Assembly: GCF_004833285.1 (NCBI RefSeq)
Contig: NZ_STFG01000001.1
Coordinates: 124,001 to 188,000, forward strand
Direction of reading: 5' to 3'
From: Lampropedia puyangensis
Lineage (GTDB): Bacteria > Pseudomonadota > Gammaproteobacteria > Burkholderiales > Burkholderiaceae_C
DNA: 64,000 bases
Shown in pieces: positions 40,036 through 48,934 of the stretch. A model generated the notes under the pieces. It did no database searches. It saw only the letters and a program-made list of their open reading frames with translations, and had not been told where the DNA came from. Position 1 is the first letter of the stretch. Each line of letters begins with the position of its first letter. The translations under genes and the position numbers were made by a program.

Positions 40036-42669
40036 TTAGAACGTACCGCGAATAGTGAAACGCACATTGCGCGGCTCACCATAGAAGCTGCCGTCGTTGT
40101 ACCAGTTACGCGTATCGCCCACCGATTGGAAATACGTTTTGTCAAACAGGTTGTCGATGTTCAAGGCAGCCGTCCAGTTGCGATTGAAGCGGTACTCCAC
40201 AAAGGTGCTCCAGATAGCGCGCCCAGGCTCAGTGAAGGCATAGGTTTCGGATGGGCCATCAAACGCACCCGTGCCATCAGTGCCGCCAGTGGGGTTCCAT
40301 GTGCTGACCGTGCCATTGCGGAAGAAGTTGGTCTGTGCTCGCACGCCGCCGCCGATTTTCCAGCCTGAGAGCTGCTCGCGCAGTTGGTAGCTGGTCCACA
40401 AACGCAGAATGTGTTTGGGCGTGTAGCTGGCAAAGCGTTGGCCATCAGCACTGCCGTATTCGGTTTTGTTGTCATCAAACGTGTAGCCACCACTGACTTG
40501 CCAACCGGGCGCGACTTCGCCGCCAATGTCCAGCTCAATCCCTTGCGCTAAGAATTTTCCATCGCCACGCCAGCAGCAGCTGCGGCCCGGCACATCAAAA
40601 TCAGTGGCGGTGGATTCGCGCACAGCGTAGTTGTCACGGGTGCTGCGGTACACAGCCGCACTGGCGTTGAGCCTGCCGTCCAGCAACTCCCCTTTGATAC
40701 CCAACTCGTAGCTGCGTGAGGTGGAGGGCGATAGCGGCTCCAAATCAGCCGTGTAGTAATTGCTTTGATCTTGGTAACCGCGCGAGGTGCTGAAGTACGT
40801 CGTCCATGTGTCAGACAAATCCAGCGTCAAGGCGTAATACGGCGTGAAGATGCTGTTGCTCTTGTTGGTCGTTTTTGGGTTGAACGCTTCTGTTGCCTGG
40901 CGGTTGAAAGAGACATATTCATACGAAGCATAGCGCCCGCCAATCACGGCGTGCAACGGGCCATAAATTTGCGATTTCAGGTTGGCATACAGGCCGATTT
41001 GCTTGGTCTTGCCCGACGCAATCGTACCCGGGTTGCCTTGCGAGTTGTGGGGCAGCAACGCGTTCGGGTCAACGTATGACCAATCGGTAATGGGTTGCTG
41101 CGTCGCGGTGGAACTAAAGAGCCAGTATTTGCCATTGGAGTGGCGGTAATCGCCGCCAACCAAGACTTGGTGCTGGCGTCCCAATGCATTGAAGCGCCCG
41201 CTCACATAAGCATCGCCCGTGGTGGTGGTGAAGTCGCTCTCTGCCCATGAGCCAGGGAACATCTGTGCGCCCAAACCGGTAATCGGGTTGACTGAGCCAA
41301 CGTAGGAGCTGGAGTTGGTGTTCACCTCGCTGACAGTGTGTGAGGCATTCACACGGGCTTTCCAGTCCGCATTGAAGCTGTGCTCCAGAGTCGCAAACGC
41401 GTTTTTGCTTTCACTGTCTGCAAACGACCAGCTGGTATAGCCTTGGCTTCTGGGAACTGGCAGCGGCACACCATTGGAGTAACGCGGAAAGCCCGGTGGC
41501 GTGCTGCGGCCAGAGCCGCCTTCACGGTCAAAACTGGCACCGAATGACAGCACCGTATCGGGTGTGATGTCCGCCTCCACAATACCGTAGAGCGTGCTGA
41601 TTTGGCGGTGCGCGCCATCGTAGAAATACTCACGATCATTGTGTGCCGCCACAAAACGCCCACGCAGAGTACCGGCCTCATTCAGAGGGCCGCCCACGTC
41701 AATGTCGCCGTAGTAATTGCTCCATCTTCCAATCGAGCCTGTACCTGTCAAACGGAACTGATCGGTCGGGCGCTTGCGCACCATATTGATGGTGCCAGAT
41801 GGCCCACCGCTGCCAGAGAATAAACCGTCTGGCCCGCGCATCAATTGAATGTTGTCGTACTTGGCCATGCCTGCGTTCACCGTCGTGTCGTTGGCGTGGT
41901 AGCTGGCACCGGGTGAGCCATCGACGGAAAAATTGGTGATTTGGTGGCCGCGTGCGTAGTATTGCGATGACTTCAAACCGCTACCAGGAATGACCGTCAC
42001 GCCGGACATTTGCTCCAACGCAGAGTCGACGTTTTGAATTTGCTGGTCATTCAATTGCTGGCGCGTTAACACCGAGATCGAGCGCGGTGTTTCGCGCAGC
42101 GATTGCGCTGTTTTGTTGCCCACGGCCACGGCTTGCGCCACGTAAGAGTTCGAGCCCTCCGTAGCTTCCCCCAAGTTGGCTGCAGTCACCACCACTTCTG
42201 GCAATGCGGTACCTGAACCGTGAGATGCATTGCTGGTGTTGGTCAGCAAGCGCAAGGCGTAGCCGCCATTAGCATCAGGCACTGCTTGTAGCCCAGTACC
42301 GTTGAGCAATGAGGCTAAGGCCGTGCGAACGTCATAGCTGCCTTGCAGGCCGGGGCTTTGTACGCCCTGCGTCAGTTGAGGGTCCGCGGCCAGCAACACG
42401 CCGCTTTGGCTTAAAAATTGTGTTAACACACTTTCGAGTGAGCCTGCCGCGATGGCATAGCGCTGCGTAGCGGCAGGGGTTGCAGTTTGCGCAGCGACAG
42501 GGCTTGCGGCAACACTGCCCAATACCAGCGTCCCTGCCAAGCCTAAATACATAGCGACAGCGATTGCGCTTGGTGTCAACGCAAGTGCAGATGCATGCTG
42601 TGGGGATGGGCGTTTTGCTGAGGCGGATAACCGTGGTTGCAAAGAAGAGGATGAGTGCGGCAATGGCAT
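40036..42669 (-). CDS. TonB-dependent siderophore receptor with STN domain
   Basis: The ATG at 42669 (MPLPHSSSSLQPRL) with an AGGA-like sequence upstream is preferred; the frame opens 15 codons earlier. About 877 residues. The signal ends near LVLGSVAASPVAAQ. The STN domain is about 72-150 (YAIAAGSLESVLTQFLSQSG, YDVRTALASLLNGTGLQAV). LPEVVVTAAN follows. The plug has RETPRSISVLTRQQLNDQQI, and the barrel ends NLFDKTYFQSVGDTR, FTIRGTF. It resembles the receptor at 30864-33476. Despite the STN domain it has no fecI/fecR pair beside it. Its downstream neighbour is the YncE-like lipoprotein. Confidence 0.95.
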   Translation of the reverse strand: MPLPHSSSSLQPRLSASAKRPSPQHASALALTPSAIAVAMYLGLAGTLVLGSVAASPVAAQTATPAATQRYAIAAGSLESVLTQFLSQSGVLLAADPQLTQGVQSPGLQGSYDVRTALASLLNGTGLQAVPDANGGYALRLLTNTSNASHGSGTALPEVVVTAANLGEATEGSNSYVAQAVAVGNKTAQSLRETPRSISVLTRQQLNDQQIQNVDSALEQMSGVTVIPGSGLKSSQYYARGHQITNFSVDGSPGASYHANDTTVNAGMAKYDNIQLMRGPDGLFSGSGGPSGTINMVRKRPTDQFRLTGTGSIGRWSNYYGDIDVGGPLNEAGTLRGRFVAAHNDREYFYDGAHRQISTLYGIVEADITPDTVLSFGASFDREGGSGRSTPPGFPRYSNGVPLPVPRSQGYTSWSFADSESKNAFATLEHSFNADWKARVNASHTVSEVNTNSSSYVGSVNPITGLGAQMFPGSWAESDFTTTTGDAYVSGRFNALGRQHQVLVGGDYRHSNGKYWLFSSTATQQPITDWSYVDPNALLPHNSQGNPGTIASGKTKQIGLYANLKSQIYGPLHAVIGGRYASYEYVSFNRQATEAFNPKTTNKSNSIFTPYYALTLDLSDTWTTYFSTSRGYQDQSNYYTADLEPLSPSTSRSYELGIKGELLDGRLNASAAVYRSTRDNYAVRESTATDFDVPGRSCCWRGDGKFLAQGIELDIGGEVAPGWQVSGGYTFDDNKTEYGSADGQRFASYTPKHILRLWTSYQLREQLSGWKIGGGVRAQTNFFRNGTVSTWNPTGGTDGTGAFDGPSETYAFTEPGRAIWSTFVEYRFNRNWTAALNIDNLFDKTYFQSVGDTRNWYNDGSFYGEPRNVRFTIRGTF

Positions 42670-43039
42670 GGCGTAGTTCCTGATGCATGAGACAAAGCAA
42701 GTGGAATCACACACCCACTTTGGCTATCAACATCGGCCATGCTGTGGTCATTGAATAACTACAGTGCTAGCGCTAGAGCAGGGCTGCAGAGCAACCCGGC
42801 ACGTTGAAATGGCTGCTGGAGGCGATGCCAAGCAAGTTGGCTCAAAGCCCCATCAAAAGTGGTTTTGAATTCCTATCATCCTCTATACGAACGAGCACCA
42901 TACAAGCGGAACCGTTTTTAAAAAATTCTCCGCATCGCACAACCTGGCACCCACTGTCGGGTGCCATTTTGACTGCCAAATTGGGGCTGCCTCTTGCCTC
43001 CCGCGTTCGCAAAAGCGGAGACGGGAGCCGCACCGCCAA
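42670..43039. other. Intergenic region between TonB receptor and hmp
   Basis: 370 bp without a gene. It contains a perfect 10-bp palindrome ctagcgctag (42768-42777) and a hairpin with arms ggcaccc (42946-42952) and gggtgcc (42959-42965) followed by attttg. The hairpin could end the hmp transcript, although the T-run is on the other strand. No Fur box is evident for the receptor. Confidence 0.4.
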
Positions 43040-44227
43040 TCAGGCCAATGCTTCAGCAGGCCCAAAGAACTCCCAGTGGATTTGGCCCGCTGGCACGCCC
43101 AAGTTTTCCAGGTGCTGTTTGATGCAGCCCATGAAGGCTTTGGGGCCTAAAAAATACGCGTCCACGTCCAGGCTCTCGGGCAACCAGGCGGCCAATTGCT
43201 CTGCACTCGCATAACCGATGGCATCAGGTTGCCGGTCAGCGTCTGCATTTTCTGTGTCATACACCAGATAGGCCTTGAATTGCGGGAACTGCTTGGCCCA
43301 ACCGTCCAGCACATGGCCAAAAGCACGCACTTGCGCATTGCGGGCGTAATGGATAAAGGTGATGGGGCGCTCGCCTGCGTAAAGCGTGGCTTCTGCCATT
43401 GCCAATGTGGGGGTGATGCCGACGCCGCCGCTGATCAACACTAGAGGACGCTCAGCTGCGCTCAGTGTGAATTCACCTGCGGGCGGAAAGACTGTCAGCG
43501 TATCGCCGGCATGCACGTGGTCATGCAAATGGTTAGAGGCAACGCCACCGGCCTCGCGCTTGACGCTGATGCGCAAGTTGCGCCCATTTGGTGCGGCAGA
43601 GAGCGAGTAATTGCGGCGAATTTCTTGCCCCTCAACCATCAGCTGCAAGCCAATGTATTGGCCTGGCAAGAAGTCAACCACAGCGGCACCGTCCACAGGC
43701 TCGAGCAAGAAAGAAGTGATCTCGCTGCTTTCCGGTGTTTTGCGGGCAACGCGGAATGCACGCCCACCCCGCCAACCGCCTTTCGCTGCAGCCAGATCGT
43801 CATAGACTTTGCTTTCAGCGCCGATCAAGATATCGGCCAATTGCTGGTAGGCAGCGGCCCACGCATCGATCACGGCATCGGTGGCCACTTCGGCGCCCAG
43901 CACTTCACGGATGGCGCGCAACAGGCAACTTCCCACAATCGGGTAGTGCTCGGGCAATACTTGCAATGCCACATGTTTGTTGATGATTTGGGCCGCCACA
44001 GGCCCCAATGCACCAAGGTTGTCGATATGACGCGCATACATCAACACACTATTGGCCAATGCGCGCGGTTGCTTGCCACTGGCCTGATTGGCTTGGTTGA
44101 ACAATGGGCGAACTTCTGGGTGTTCGCTCAACATGATCTTGTAGAAATGCGTGGTCAATGCCTCGCCACCCGTCTCCAACAGGGGAACCGTGGCTTTGAT
44201 GATGGCGGTTTGGGCTTCAGTCAACAT
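43040..44227 (-). CDS. hmp: Flavohaemoprotein nitric oxide dioxygenase
   Basis: A protein of 395 residues, the family length. The globin domain (1 to about 138) has Tyr29 in HFY and the proximal haem histidine His85 in NKHVALQVLPEHY. The ferredoxin-reductase part has the flavin motif RRNYSLS and the NAD(P)H motif ISGGVGITPTLAM. The C-terminus has HWEFFGP. It oxidises NO to nitrate with O2 and NAD(P)H in the cytoplasm. AAAGGAC lies before the ATG. Divergent from the norR-like gene, with a sigma-54 promoter in between, so NO-induced expression by NorR is expected. Confidence 0.97.
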   Translation of the reverse strand: MLTEAQTAIIKATVPLLETGGEALTTHFYKIMLSEHPEVRPLFNQANQASGKQPRALANSVLMYARHIDNLGALGPVAAQIINKHVALQVLPEHYPIVGSCLLRAIREVLGAEVATDAVIDAWAAAYQQLADILIGAESKVYDDLAAAKGGWRGGRAFRVARKTPESSEITSFLLEPVDGAAVVDFLPGQYIGLQLMVEGQEIRRNYSLSAAPNGRNLRISVKREAGGVASNHLHDHVHAGDTLTVFPPAGEFTLSAAERPLVLISGGVGITPTLAMAEATLYAGERPITFIHYARNAQVRAFGHVLDGWAKQFPQFKAYLVYDTENADADRQPDAIGYASAEQLAAWLPESLDVDAYFLGPKAFMGCIKQHLENLGVPAGQIHWEFFGPAEALA

Positions 44228-44290
44228 GAGTCTGTCCTTTCTTGTGGATCAACATGCATGCCGCGCTACGGCGGCCTTCGCTATCTCCAT

Positions 44291-44307
44291 TGCAAAAGGT
44301 GTTCCAG
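44291..44307 (-). promoter_or_regulatory. Sigma-54 (-24/-12) promoter of hmp
   Basis: The minus strand reads CTGGAACACCTTTTGCA, matching the YTGGCACG-N4-TTGCW consensus at the GG and GC elements with correct spacing. It lies 64-80 bp upstream of the hmp start, next to a divergently encoded sigma-54 activator. Confidence 0.8.
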
Positions 44308-44359
44308 ATTGATTGTTGTGATAGATCAATGGCTTGGAAAAATTCATCTGGATATTCAT

Positions 44360-44370
44360 GTCAATACGAC
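44360..44370. promoter_or_regulatory. Candidate NorR-binding site
   Basis: gtcaatacgac fits the GT-N7-AC core of NorR enhancer sites. It lies about 55 bp further upstream of the sigma-54 promoter, a typical distance for an enhancer, and overlaps the norR leader, so it may also autoregulate norR. Only one clear copy was found; NorR promoters usually have several. Confidence 0.5.
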
Positions 44371-44378
44371 ATAATGAA

Positions 44379-46028
44379 ATGACTTATTCCAACGCAAAAG
44401 AAGTCATTTTGACCAAGGCCCACGAAATCCTTTCCGGCATCACGCCACTGATTGCCGATCTCGCGCACGATCTCCCGGCACCACTGCGTTACCAACGCCT
44501 TCTCGATACGGTGCGCAGTTTGCTGCCTTGCGATGCGGTTGCGTTGCTGCGCTTAGAGGGCGACAGCTTGGTGCCTCTGGCCATTCACGGGCTGAGTGCC
44601 GACACTTTGGGGCGCCGCTTTAAGTTGGCCGATCAGCCGCGGTTGCGCGCCATTTTGGCGGCACCGCAGGGGCTGCGATTCCCGCCCGACTGCGATTTGC
44701 CTGACCCTTATGATGGTTTGGTGCAGGCTGATAGCCCGCACCTTGAAGTGCACGACTGCATGGGGTGCACGTTGCGCTTAGGCGATGAGGTTTGGGGGCT
44801 GCTCACGCTTGACGCTTTGCAGGCGGGCAGCTTCACCTCAGCCGATTTGGAGACCTTGCAAACCTTTGCCAGTTTGGCCTCCGCCACCGTTGCGGCTGAC
44901 GCACGGCTGCGGCAGTTGGCACGCCGCGTGGAAGACGAAAGCCGTAAAGTCGAGGCCTACCGCCAAACGCAAGCACCAACTCCTGCGTTCATAGGCCAGA
45001 GCGAGGCCAGCCGACAATTGTTGGATGAGATTGCACTGGTCGCCCCCAGTGATCTCACCGTCCTCATCTCCGGTGAAACGGGCGTAGGCAAAGAGCTGGT
45101 GGCGCGCCAGTTGCACGCCCAATCCACACGAGCATTGCAGGCGATGGTCAGCGTCAACTGCGCAGCCTTGCCTGAGCATTTGGTAGAAAGCGAATTGTTT
45201 GGCCATGTGCGCGGGGCGTTCTCGGGTGCTATCGGCAATCGAAGCGGCAAATTTGAAATGGCCAATGGGGGGAGCTTGTTTCTGGATGAGGTGGGCGAGC
45301 TGCCTTTGGCCGCACAGGCCAAATTGTTGCGCGTGCTCCAAGACGGGCAACTGCAGCGCATCGGCTCTGACCGCGAGCACCACGCCAACGTGCGTTTGAT
45401 TGCTGCGACCAATCGTGACTTGGCCGAGGAGGTCCGCGCAGGCCGCTTTCGTGCCGATTTGTACCATCGTTTGAGCATCTTTCCACTGCGTGTGCCACCG
45501 CTACGCGCGCGCGGTGATGACGTATTGCTTCTGGCCGGTTACTTCATTGAAGTGAATCGCCGTCGCATGGGCTTGCGTGGATTGCGCCTTGCCAAAGCTG
45601 CGGAGCAAGCCCTGCAAGAGCACTATTGGCCCGGCAATGTGCGTGAACTGGAATACCTGATTGCACGTGCCGCACTCAAAGCGCTGGGGCGCCAAACCAC
45701 CAGCCAGCAACAGGGTCTTGATGCCGCCCGCTCCCATTCCATCGTTACGCTGGAACCTGAGGATTTGGGGATGCCTGCCCAGCAGGCGCCAATCGACACA
45801 AATGCCCAAAGTGCAGCGGCGGTGCCAGCCTTGCCTTTAAATTCATCTGCGTTGGGTTTGAGGCAACAAGTCGACGCTTTGCAGCGGCAATTGCTCACAC
45901 AAGCATGGCATGCCGCAAAAGGCAACACCGCCGCAGCGGCCAGACGACTGGATTTAGACCGCGCCAATTTTGTGCGCTTGGCGCAGAGGCTTGGCGTGAT
46001 TACCCACTTGAAAAAAACAGAGAAATAA
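44379..46028 (+). CDS. norR: NO-responsive sigma-54-dependent activator NorR
   Basis: The ATG at 44379 (MTYSNAKEVI) is preferred because the earlier in-frame starts (44334, 44358) would place the GT-N7-AC site inside the gene. About 549 residues. The N-terminal GAF sensor (about 15-175) contains VHDCMGC, where NorR iron-ligand histidine and cysteine occur. The AAA+ domain has Walker A GETGVGKE (about 231-238), the sigma-54 contact loop GAFSGA (serine instead of the commoner threonine), and Walker B GSLFLDEVGELP. A Fis-type HTH lies at the end (NTAAAARRLDLDRANFVRLA). It activates the divergent hmp gene. Confidence 0.93.
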   Translation: MTYSNAKEVILTKAHEILSGITPLIADLAHDLPAPLRYQRLLDTVRSLLPCDAVALLRLEGDSLVPLAIHGLSADTLGRRFKLADQPRLRAILAAPQGLRFPPDCDLPDPYDGLVQADSPHLEVHDCMGCTLRLGDEVWGLLTLDALQAGSFTSADLETLQTFASLASATVAADARLRQLARRVEDESRKVEAYRQTQAPTPAFIGQSEASRQLLDEIALVAPSDLTVLISGETGVGKELVARQLHAQSTRALQAMVSVNCAALPEHLVESELFGHVRGAFSGAIGNRSGKFEMANGGSLFLDEVGELPLAAQAKLLRVLQDGQLQRIGSDREHHANVRLIAATNRDLAEEVRAGRFRADLYHRLSIFPLRVPPLRARGDDVLLLAGYFIEVNRRRMGLRGLRLAKAAEQALQEHYWPGNVRELEYLIARAALKALGRQTTSQQQGLDAARSHSIVTLEPEDLGMPAQQAPIDTNAQSAAAVPALPLNSSALGLRQQVDALQRQLLTQAWHAAKGNTAAAARRLDLDRANFVRLAQRLGVITHLKKTEK

Positions 46029-46076
46029 AGCGCATAACCGCAAAGCAGTTTTCACCCCCTGCCTGTCGTTCAAGCA

Positions 46077-47159
46077 TCACGCCACCCACGGAAACTGAAA
46101 CACCTTGTGCTCTGCAGGCAAGAATTTTTGCGCCAAAGCTGCCGCCAGCGGCATGCCCGCATCGTGATTGGTGAGCAGGACAAAGCCATCTTTCGATGTG
46201 ACGGACGCCATGGCAAATGCCCGGAACCCCGGGTTATTGCCCCATTGCCACAGATAAGGGCCACCTGCGGCTTCTTCCACCCCCCAGCCCAATCCCCATT
46301 GCAAACCCAGCGCAGCATCCACCTCGATCGGCTTGGCGATGGTGAGGGCCAGAAGTGCATCGTTTTGCAGCAGCGCGGCCATGAAACGCGCATAGTCTCC
46401 GGCCGTGGTGTAGAGCGACGCCGCTGCCACTGCATGCTCAAACTGCACCATGGGGCGCAAACCCAAACGCGTGGTGCCGCGCACCGCGCGGGCTTGCAAA
46501 CCCTCGTGCCAAATCAAGCTGGAATTGGCCATACCCAGCGGGGCAAACACCCGCTGCTCAACGAACACTGAAAGCTTGGTGTTCGTCACCGCCTCTAGTA
46601 CAGCTTGCAGCAGCATAAAGCCTTCGCCCGAGTAGCCCCAGCGCGACCCCGGTTCAGTCTCTAGCTTCAATGCTCCCGATGACCAATTGGGAAAGCCGGA
46701 TGCGTGTTGCAGCAACTGCGCCACCGTAAGGCGTGCCAGCACGTCTGGCGGAACCACATCGTGTGCATCGCCCGCAGCGCGCTTGAGCACGCTGTGGAAG
46801 TGCACGTAGCCTTGCGGCAAATAGCGACTGATTGGCGTGTGCAGATCCAAGGTGCCATCCAGCACCAGCAACAAAGCAGCATACGCCACCAAAGGCTTGG
46901 TCAAGGAAGCGGCCTGAAAAATCACCTCGCCTGACGGCTGCGTGCCAGAGCAACCCGAAACCGGCACCGAATCGACCAACTTCCCGCCGCGCAATACCGC
47001 GTAAGCGGCAGAGCAAACTCCTAAGGTTTGTGCCACTTCATCCACCGGTTGCGTTGCCAGCTGGGCAATACGCGCAGGGTTTGACAAAGGGCTGGCGCAA
47101 GAAGCCAAAAGCGGCAAACTGGCACCTGCCAGCAGCACATTGCGACGATTAAGAGGCAT
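46077..47159 (-). CDS. Beta-lactamase-family serine hydrolase (lipoprotein)
   Basis: About 360 residues from the ATG at 47159. A lipoprotein signal ends LPLLASC. The class C beta-lactamase/esterase fold shows the SxxK motif in AASLTKPLVAY (Ser about 85, Lys about 88). A YSGEGF segment occupies the second-motif position, and WGNNPGFRAF the third. It could be an esterase, a peptidase or a penicillin-binding-like protein; true beta-lactamase activity is not implied. A short gap separates it from the convergent norR gene. Confidence 0.88.
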   Translation of the reverse strand: MPLNRRNVLLAGASLPLLASCASPLSNPARIAQLATQPVDEVAQTLGVCSAAYAVLRGGKLVDSVPVSGCSGTQPSGEVIFQAASLTKPLVAYAALLLVLDGTLDLHTPISRYLPQGYVHFHSVLKRAAGDAHDVVPPDVLARLTVAQLLQHASGFPNWSSGALKLETEPGSRWGYSGEGFMLLQAVLEAVTNTKLSVFVEQRVFAPLGMANSSLIWHEGLQARAVRGTTRLGLRPMVQFEHAVAAASLYTTAGDYARFMAALLQNDALLALTIAKPIEVDAALGLQWGLGWGVEEAAGGPYLWQWGNNPGFRAFAMASVTSKDGFVLLTNHDAGMPLAAALAQKFLPAEHKVFQFPWVA

Positions 47160-47235
47160 TAGGAGCAATGAGGAGTGAAGGGTGAAATTGAATGGCGATC
47201 TGAGAACGTGTTTACGCTCTCAAGCCAAGGTCGCA

Positions 47236-48390
47236 TCATAGGTTTGAAACCACATGGGAACACCCACAGAATGCAGCCAACTGAGCAATCGCTGCTTTTA
47301 ATGCTTGCGAAAATGGGGGTGGCAGCTCTGCGGAGCCTTCCATATGAAGACTGATCACTTCAAACCATTGCGTTGCGCGATTGGCTTTGCAATCAATGCG
47401 GCCAACAAAATGGCCTTGCCAGAGAATAGGCAAGCAAAAATAGCCATACAAACGCTTGGCCGCAGGAGTGTAGCTTTCTAGGCGATAGTTGAAATCAAAC
47501 AGTTGTTGAAGGCGCTCGCGGTGGATAACGGCATTGTCAAAAGGCGACAGCAACTGCACTTCTGGGCAATGGCCAATTTGGGCAAGATCGTTCAAACTTT
47601 TGACCGAGACGTAGGTGTCTGGCCACTCTGCCGACGCTATAGCCGCCAATTCACCTTGTTCCGTCCGTTGCTGCAGCAGCTCTCGCATAGCCTCTCGCAA
47701 GGGGCGCCCCGATCGCAAGTGCATGAGTTGCTTCCAAGTCACAATGCCGTGCGCTTGAATCGTTTTGTCCAGTAGATAAGAAGCCATTTCTGTTGCCGAT
47801 GGTTCTTGCATATTGACACCATCCGGCAGTACCTGCTCAGGCAGAGCATAGAGTTTTTCCATGCCTTGGCGCTCGCAAATCATCAAGTCTCCTTGCATGA
47901 AGAGCTTATCAAGGGCTCGCCTGCCTGGACCATGGTCCCACCACGCTCCTTTGCCTTTGCCACTCTCTTTGAGATCACGGGTGCGCAGCACACCTTCGCC
48001 ACGAACTTGGGCCAGAATCTCTTGCATCAGCTTGGCATCCACGCTTTTGAAATATGGGCTTTCGCCGCGACGGAATGACATCATGCGCGGCAATGCAAAC
48101 CGATAGTCCTGTATTGGCAGGTACGCGGCGGCATGAAACCAATATTCGAAGATCTGCCCGCTACGCACCAATTGATTCAGGTGGTTGTTTGAGTAGTCGG
48201 GGACACGACTCCACAAGATGTGGTGGTGTGCACGCTCAACCACAGAGAGTGTGTCTATCTGCACATAACCAAGATGCTCAATGGCACGCATAGTGCCTTC
48301 AAGCCCGCTGCCAAATGCTTTATGTGCGCCTAAGCCTTGGTGATGGAGCGCAAAACGCCTCCAGTAGGCAGGCTCGGTAGGAAGTCTCAT
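47236..48390 (-). CDS. ycaQ: Winged-helix DNA glycosylase, YcaQ/HTH_42 family
   Basis: A protein of 384 residues; AAGGA lies just before the ATG. The N-terminal region carries GYVQIDTLSVVERAHHHILW, containing the QxD catalytic motif (Gln44, Asp46) of YcaQ/AlkX enzymes. Further family blocks are EYWFHAAAYLPIQDYRFALP, GPLGRRALDKLF-like GPGRRALDKLF, and the C-terminal FDNAVIHRERLQQLFDFNYR, KRLYGYFCLPILW. These enzymes unhook DNA interstrand crosslinks. No operon partner is evident. Confidence 0.9.
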   Translation of the reverse strand: MRLPTEPAYWRRFALHHQGLGAHKAFGSGLEGTMRAIEHLGYVQIDTLSVVERAHHHILWSRVPDYSNNHLNQLVRSGQIFEYWFHAAAYLPIQDYRFALPRMMSFRRGESPYFKSVDAKLMQEILAQVRGEGVLRTRDLKESGKGKGAWWDHGPGRRALDKLFMQGDLMICERQGMEKLYALPEQVLPDGVNMQEPSATEMASYLLDKTIQAHGIVTWKQLMHLRSGRPLREAMRELLQQRTEQGELAAIASAEWPDTYVSVKSLNDLAQIGHCPEVQLLSPFDNAVIHRERLQQLFDFNYRLESYTPAAKRLYGYFCLPILWQGHFVGRIDCKANRATQWFEVISLHMEGSAELPPPFSQALKAAIAQLAAFCGCSHVVSNL

Positions 48391-48482
48391 TCCTTATAAC
48401 GTGTTGATAGGCAGAACTTTACGCTGCGGGTGTTTGGTGGGTGGTTGAGCATTGTCACCAATATCGCCAACATGCTTTCGCT

Positions 48483-48863
48483 TTATTTGGATAAAGCTTC
48501 GGTCACTTCTTTTTTCTTGAGCTTCATGGTCATGGCGGTCAAAAAGACTTTGAATAGTACGCCGCATACCATCGCACTAAGGGTGATGGTGAAGAAGGTG
48601 GAGACGATCAGGTCGACCACCAAAAATTCGCTTTGAATCAAGCGCGGTTGGTAGATCAACACCGCGGCGATCACGACCCAGTGGCTCATGCAATAAAAGC
48701 AGGTGAACAGGTAGCCGATCATGTGGCCGAGCTTTTGGCTCCATGCGCGCAGCGGTGCGAACAACTCGGTCATCGTGATCGTGTAGGAAATGCTCGCGGC
48801 TGCCACGGCAATGACCAAACAAACCCACAAGGCGGCGCCACTGTTGCTCCATGCCATACCCAT
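48483..48863 (-). CDS. Small DUF1360-like membrane protein
   Basis: I chose the ATG at 48863 because AGAGG lies 8 bp upstream. An earlier ATG (48890) would run into the operator-like palindrome. 126 residues with three hydrophobic segments and the family motif YLFTCFYCMSHWVV, with a Cys-Tyr-Cys pair. The C-terminal tail is basic (KLKKKEV). Function unknown. Divergent from the ArsR-rhodanese gene across a palindrome, so probably controlled by it. Confidence 0.82.
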   Translation of the reverse strand: MGMAWSNSGAALWVCLVIAVAAASISYTITMTELFAPLRAWSQKLGHMIGYLFTCFYCMSHWVVIAAVLIYQPRLIQSEFLVVDLIVSTFFTITLSAMVCGVLFKVFLTAMTMKLKKKEVTEALSK

Positions 48864-48888
48864 ATCTGTACCTCTTTGATGGTTATAC

Positions 48889-48908
48889 ATTCAATTAATA
48901 AATTGAAT
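48889..48908. promoter_or_regulatory. Perfect palindrome, probable ArsR-type operator
   Basis: The arms attcaatt and aattgaat flank a four-base centre aata. This matches the 12-2-12-like TTCAA...TTGAA dyads bound by ArsR/SmtB repressors. It lies 27 bp upstream of the ArsR-rhodanese ATG and 26 bp upstream of the divergent DUF1360 start. Confidence 0.7.
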
Positions 48909-48934
48909 GATAGTTCAAATGCTATCGTCTCGCA

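Noticed and set aside
46107-46571. 154-codon plus-strand frame inside the serine hydrolase gene
   Set aside because: It is antisense to a gene with SxxK and lipobox motifs and has no homology signal.
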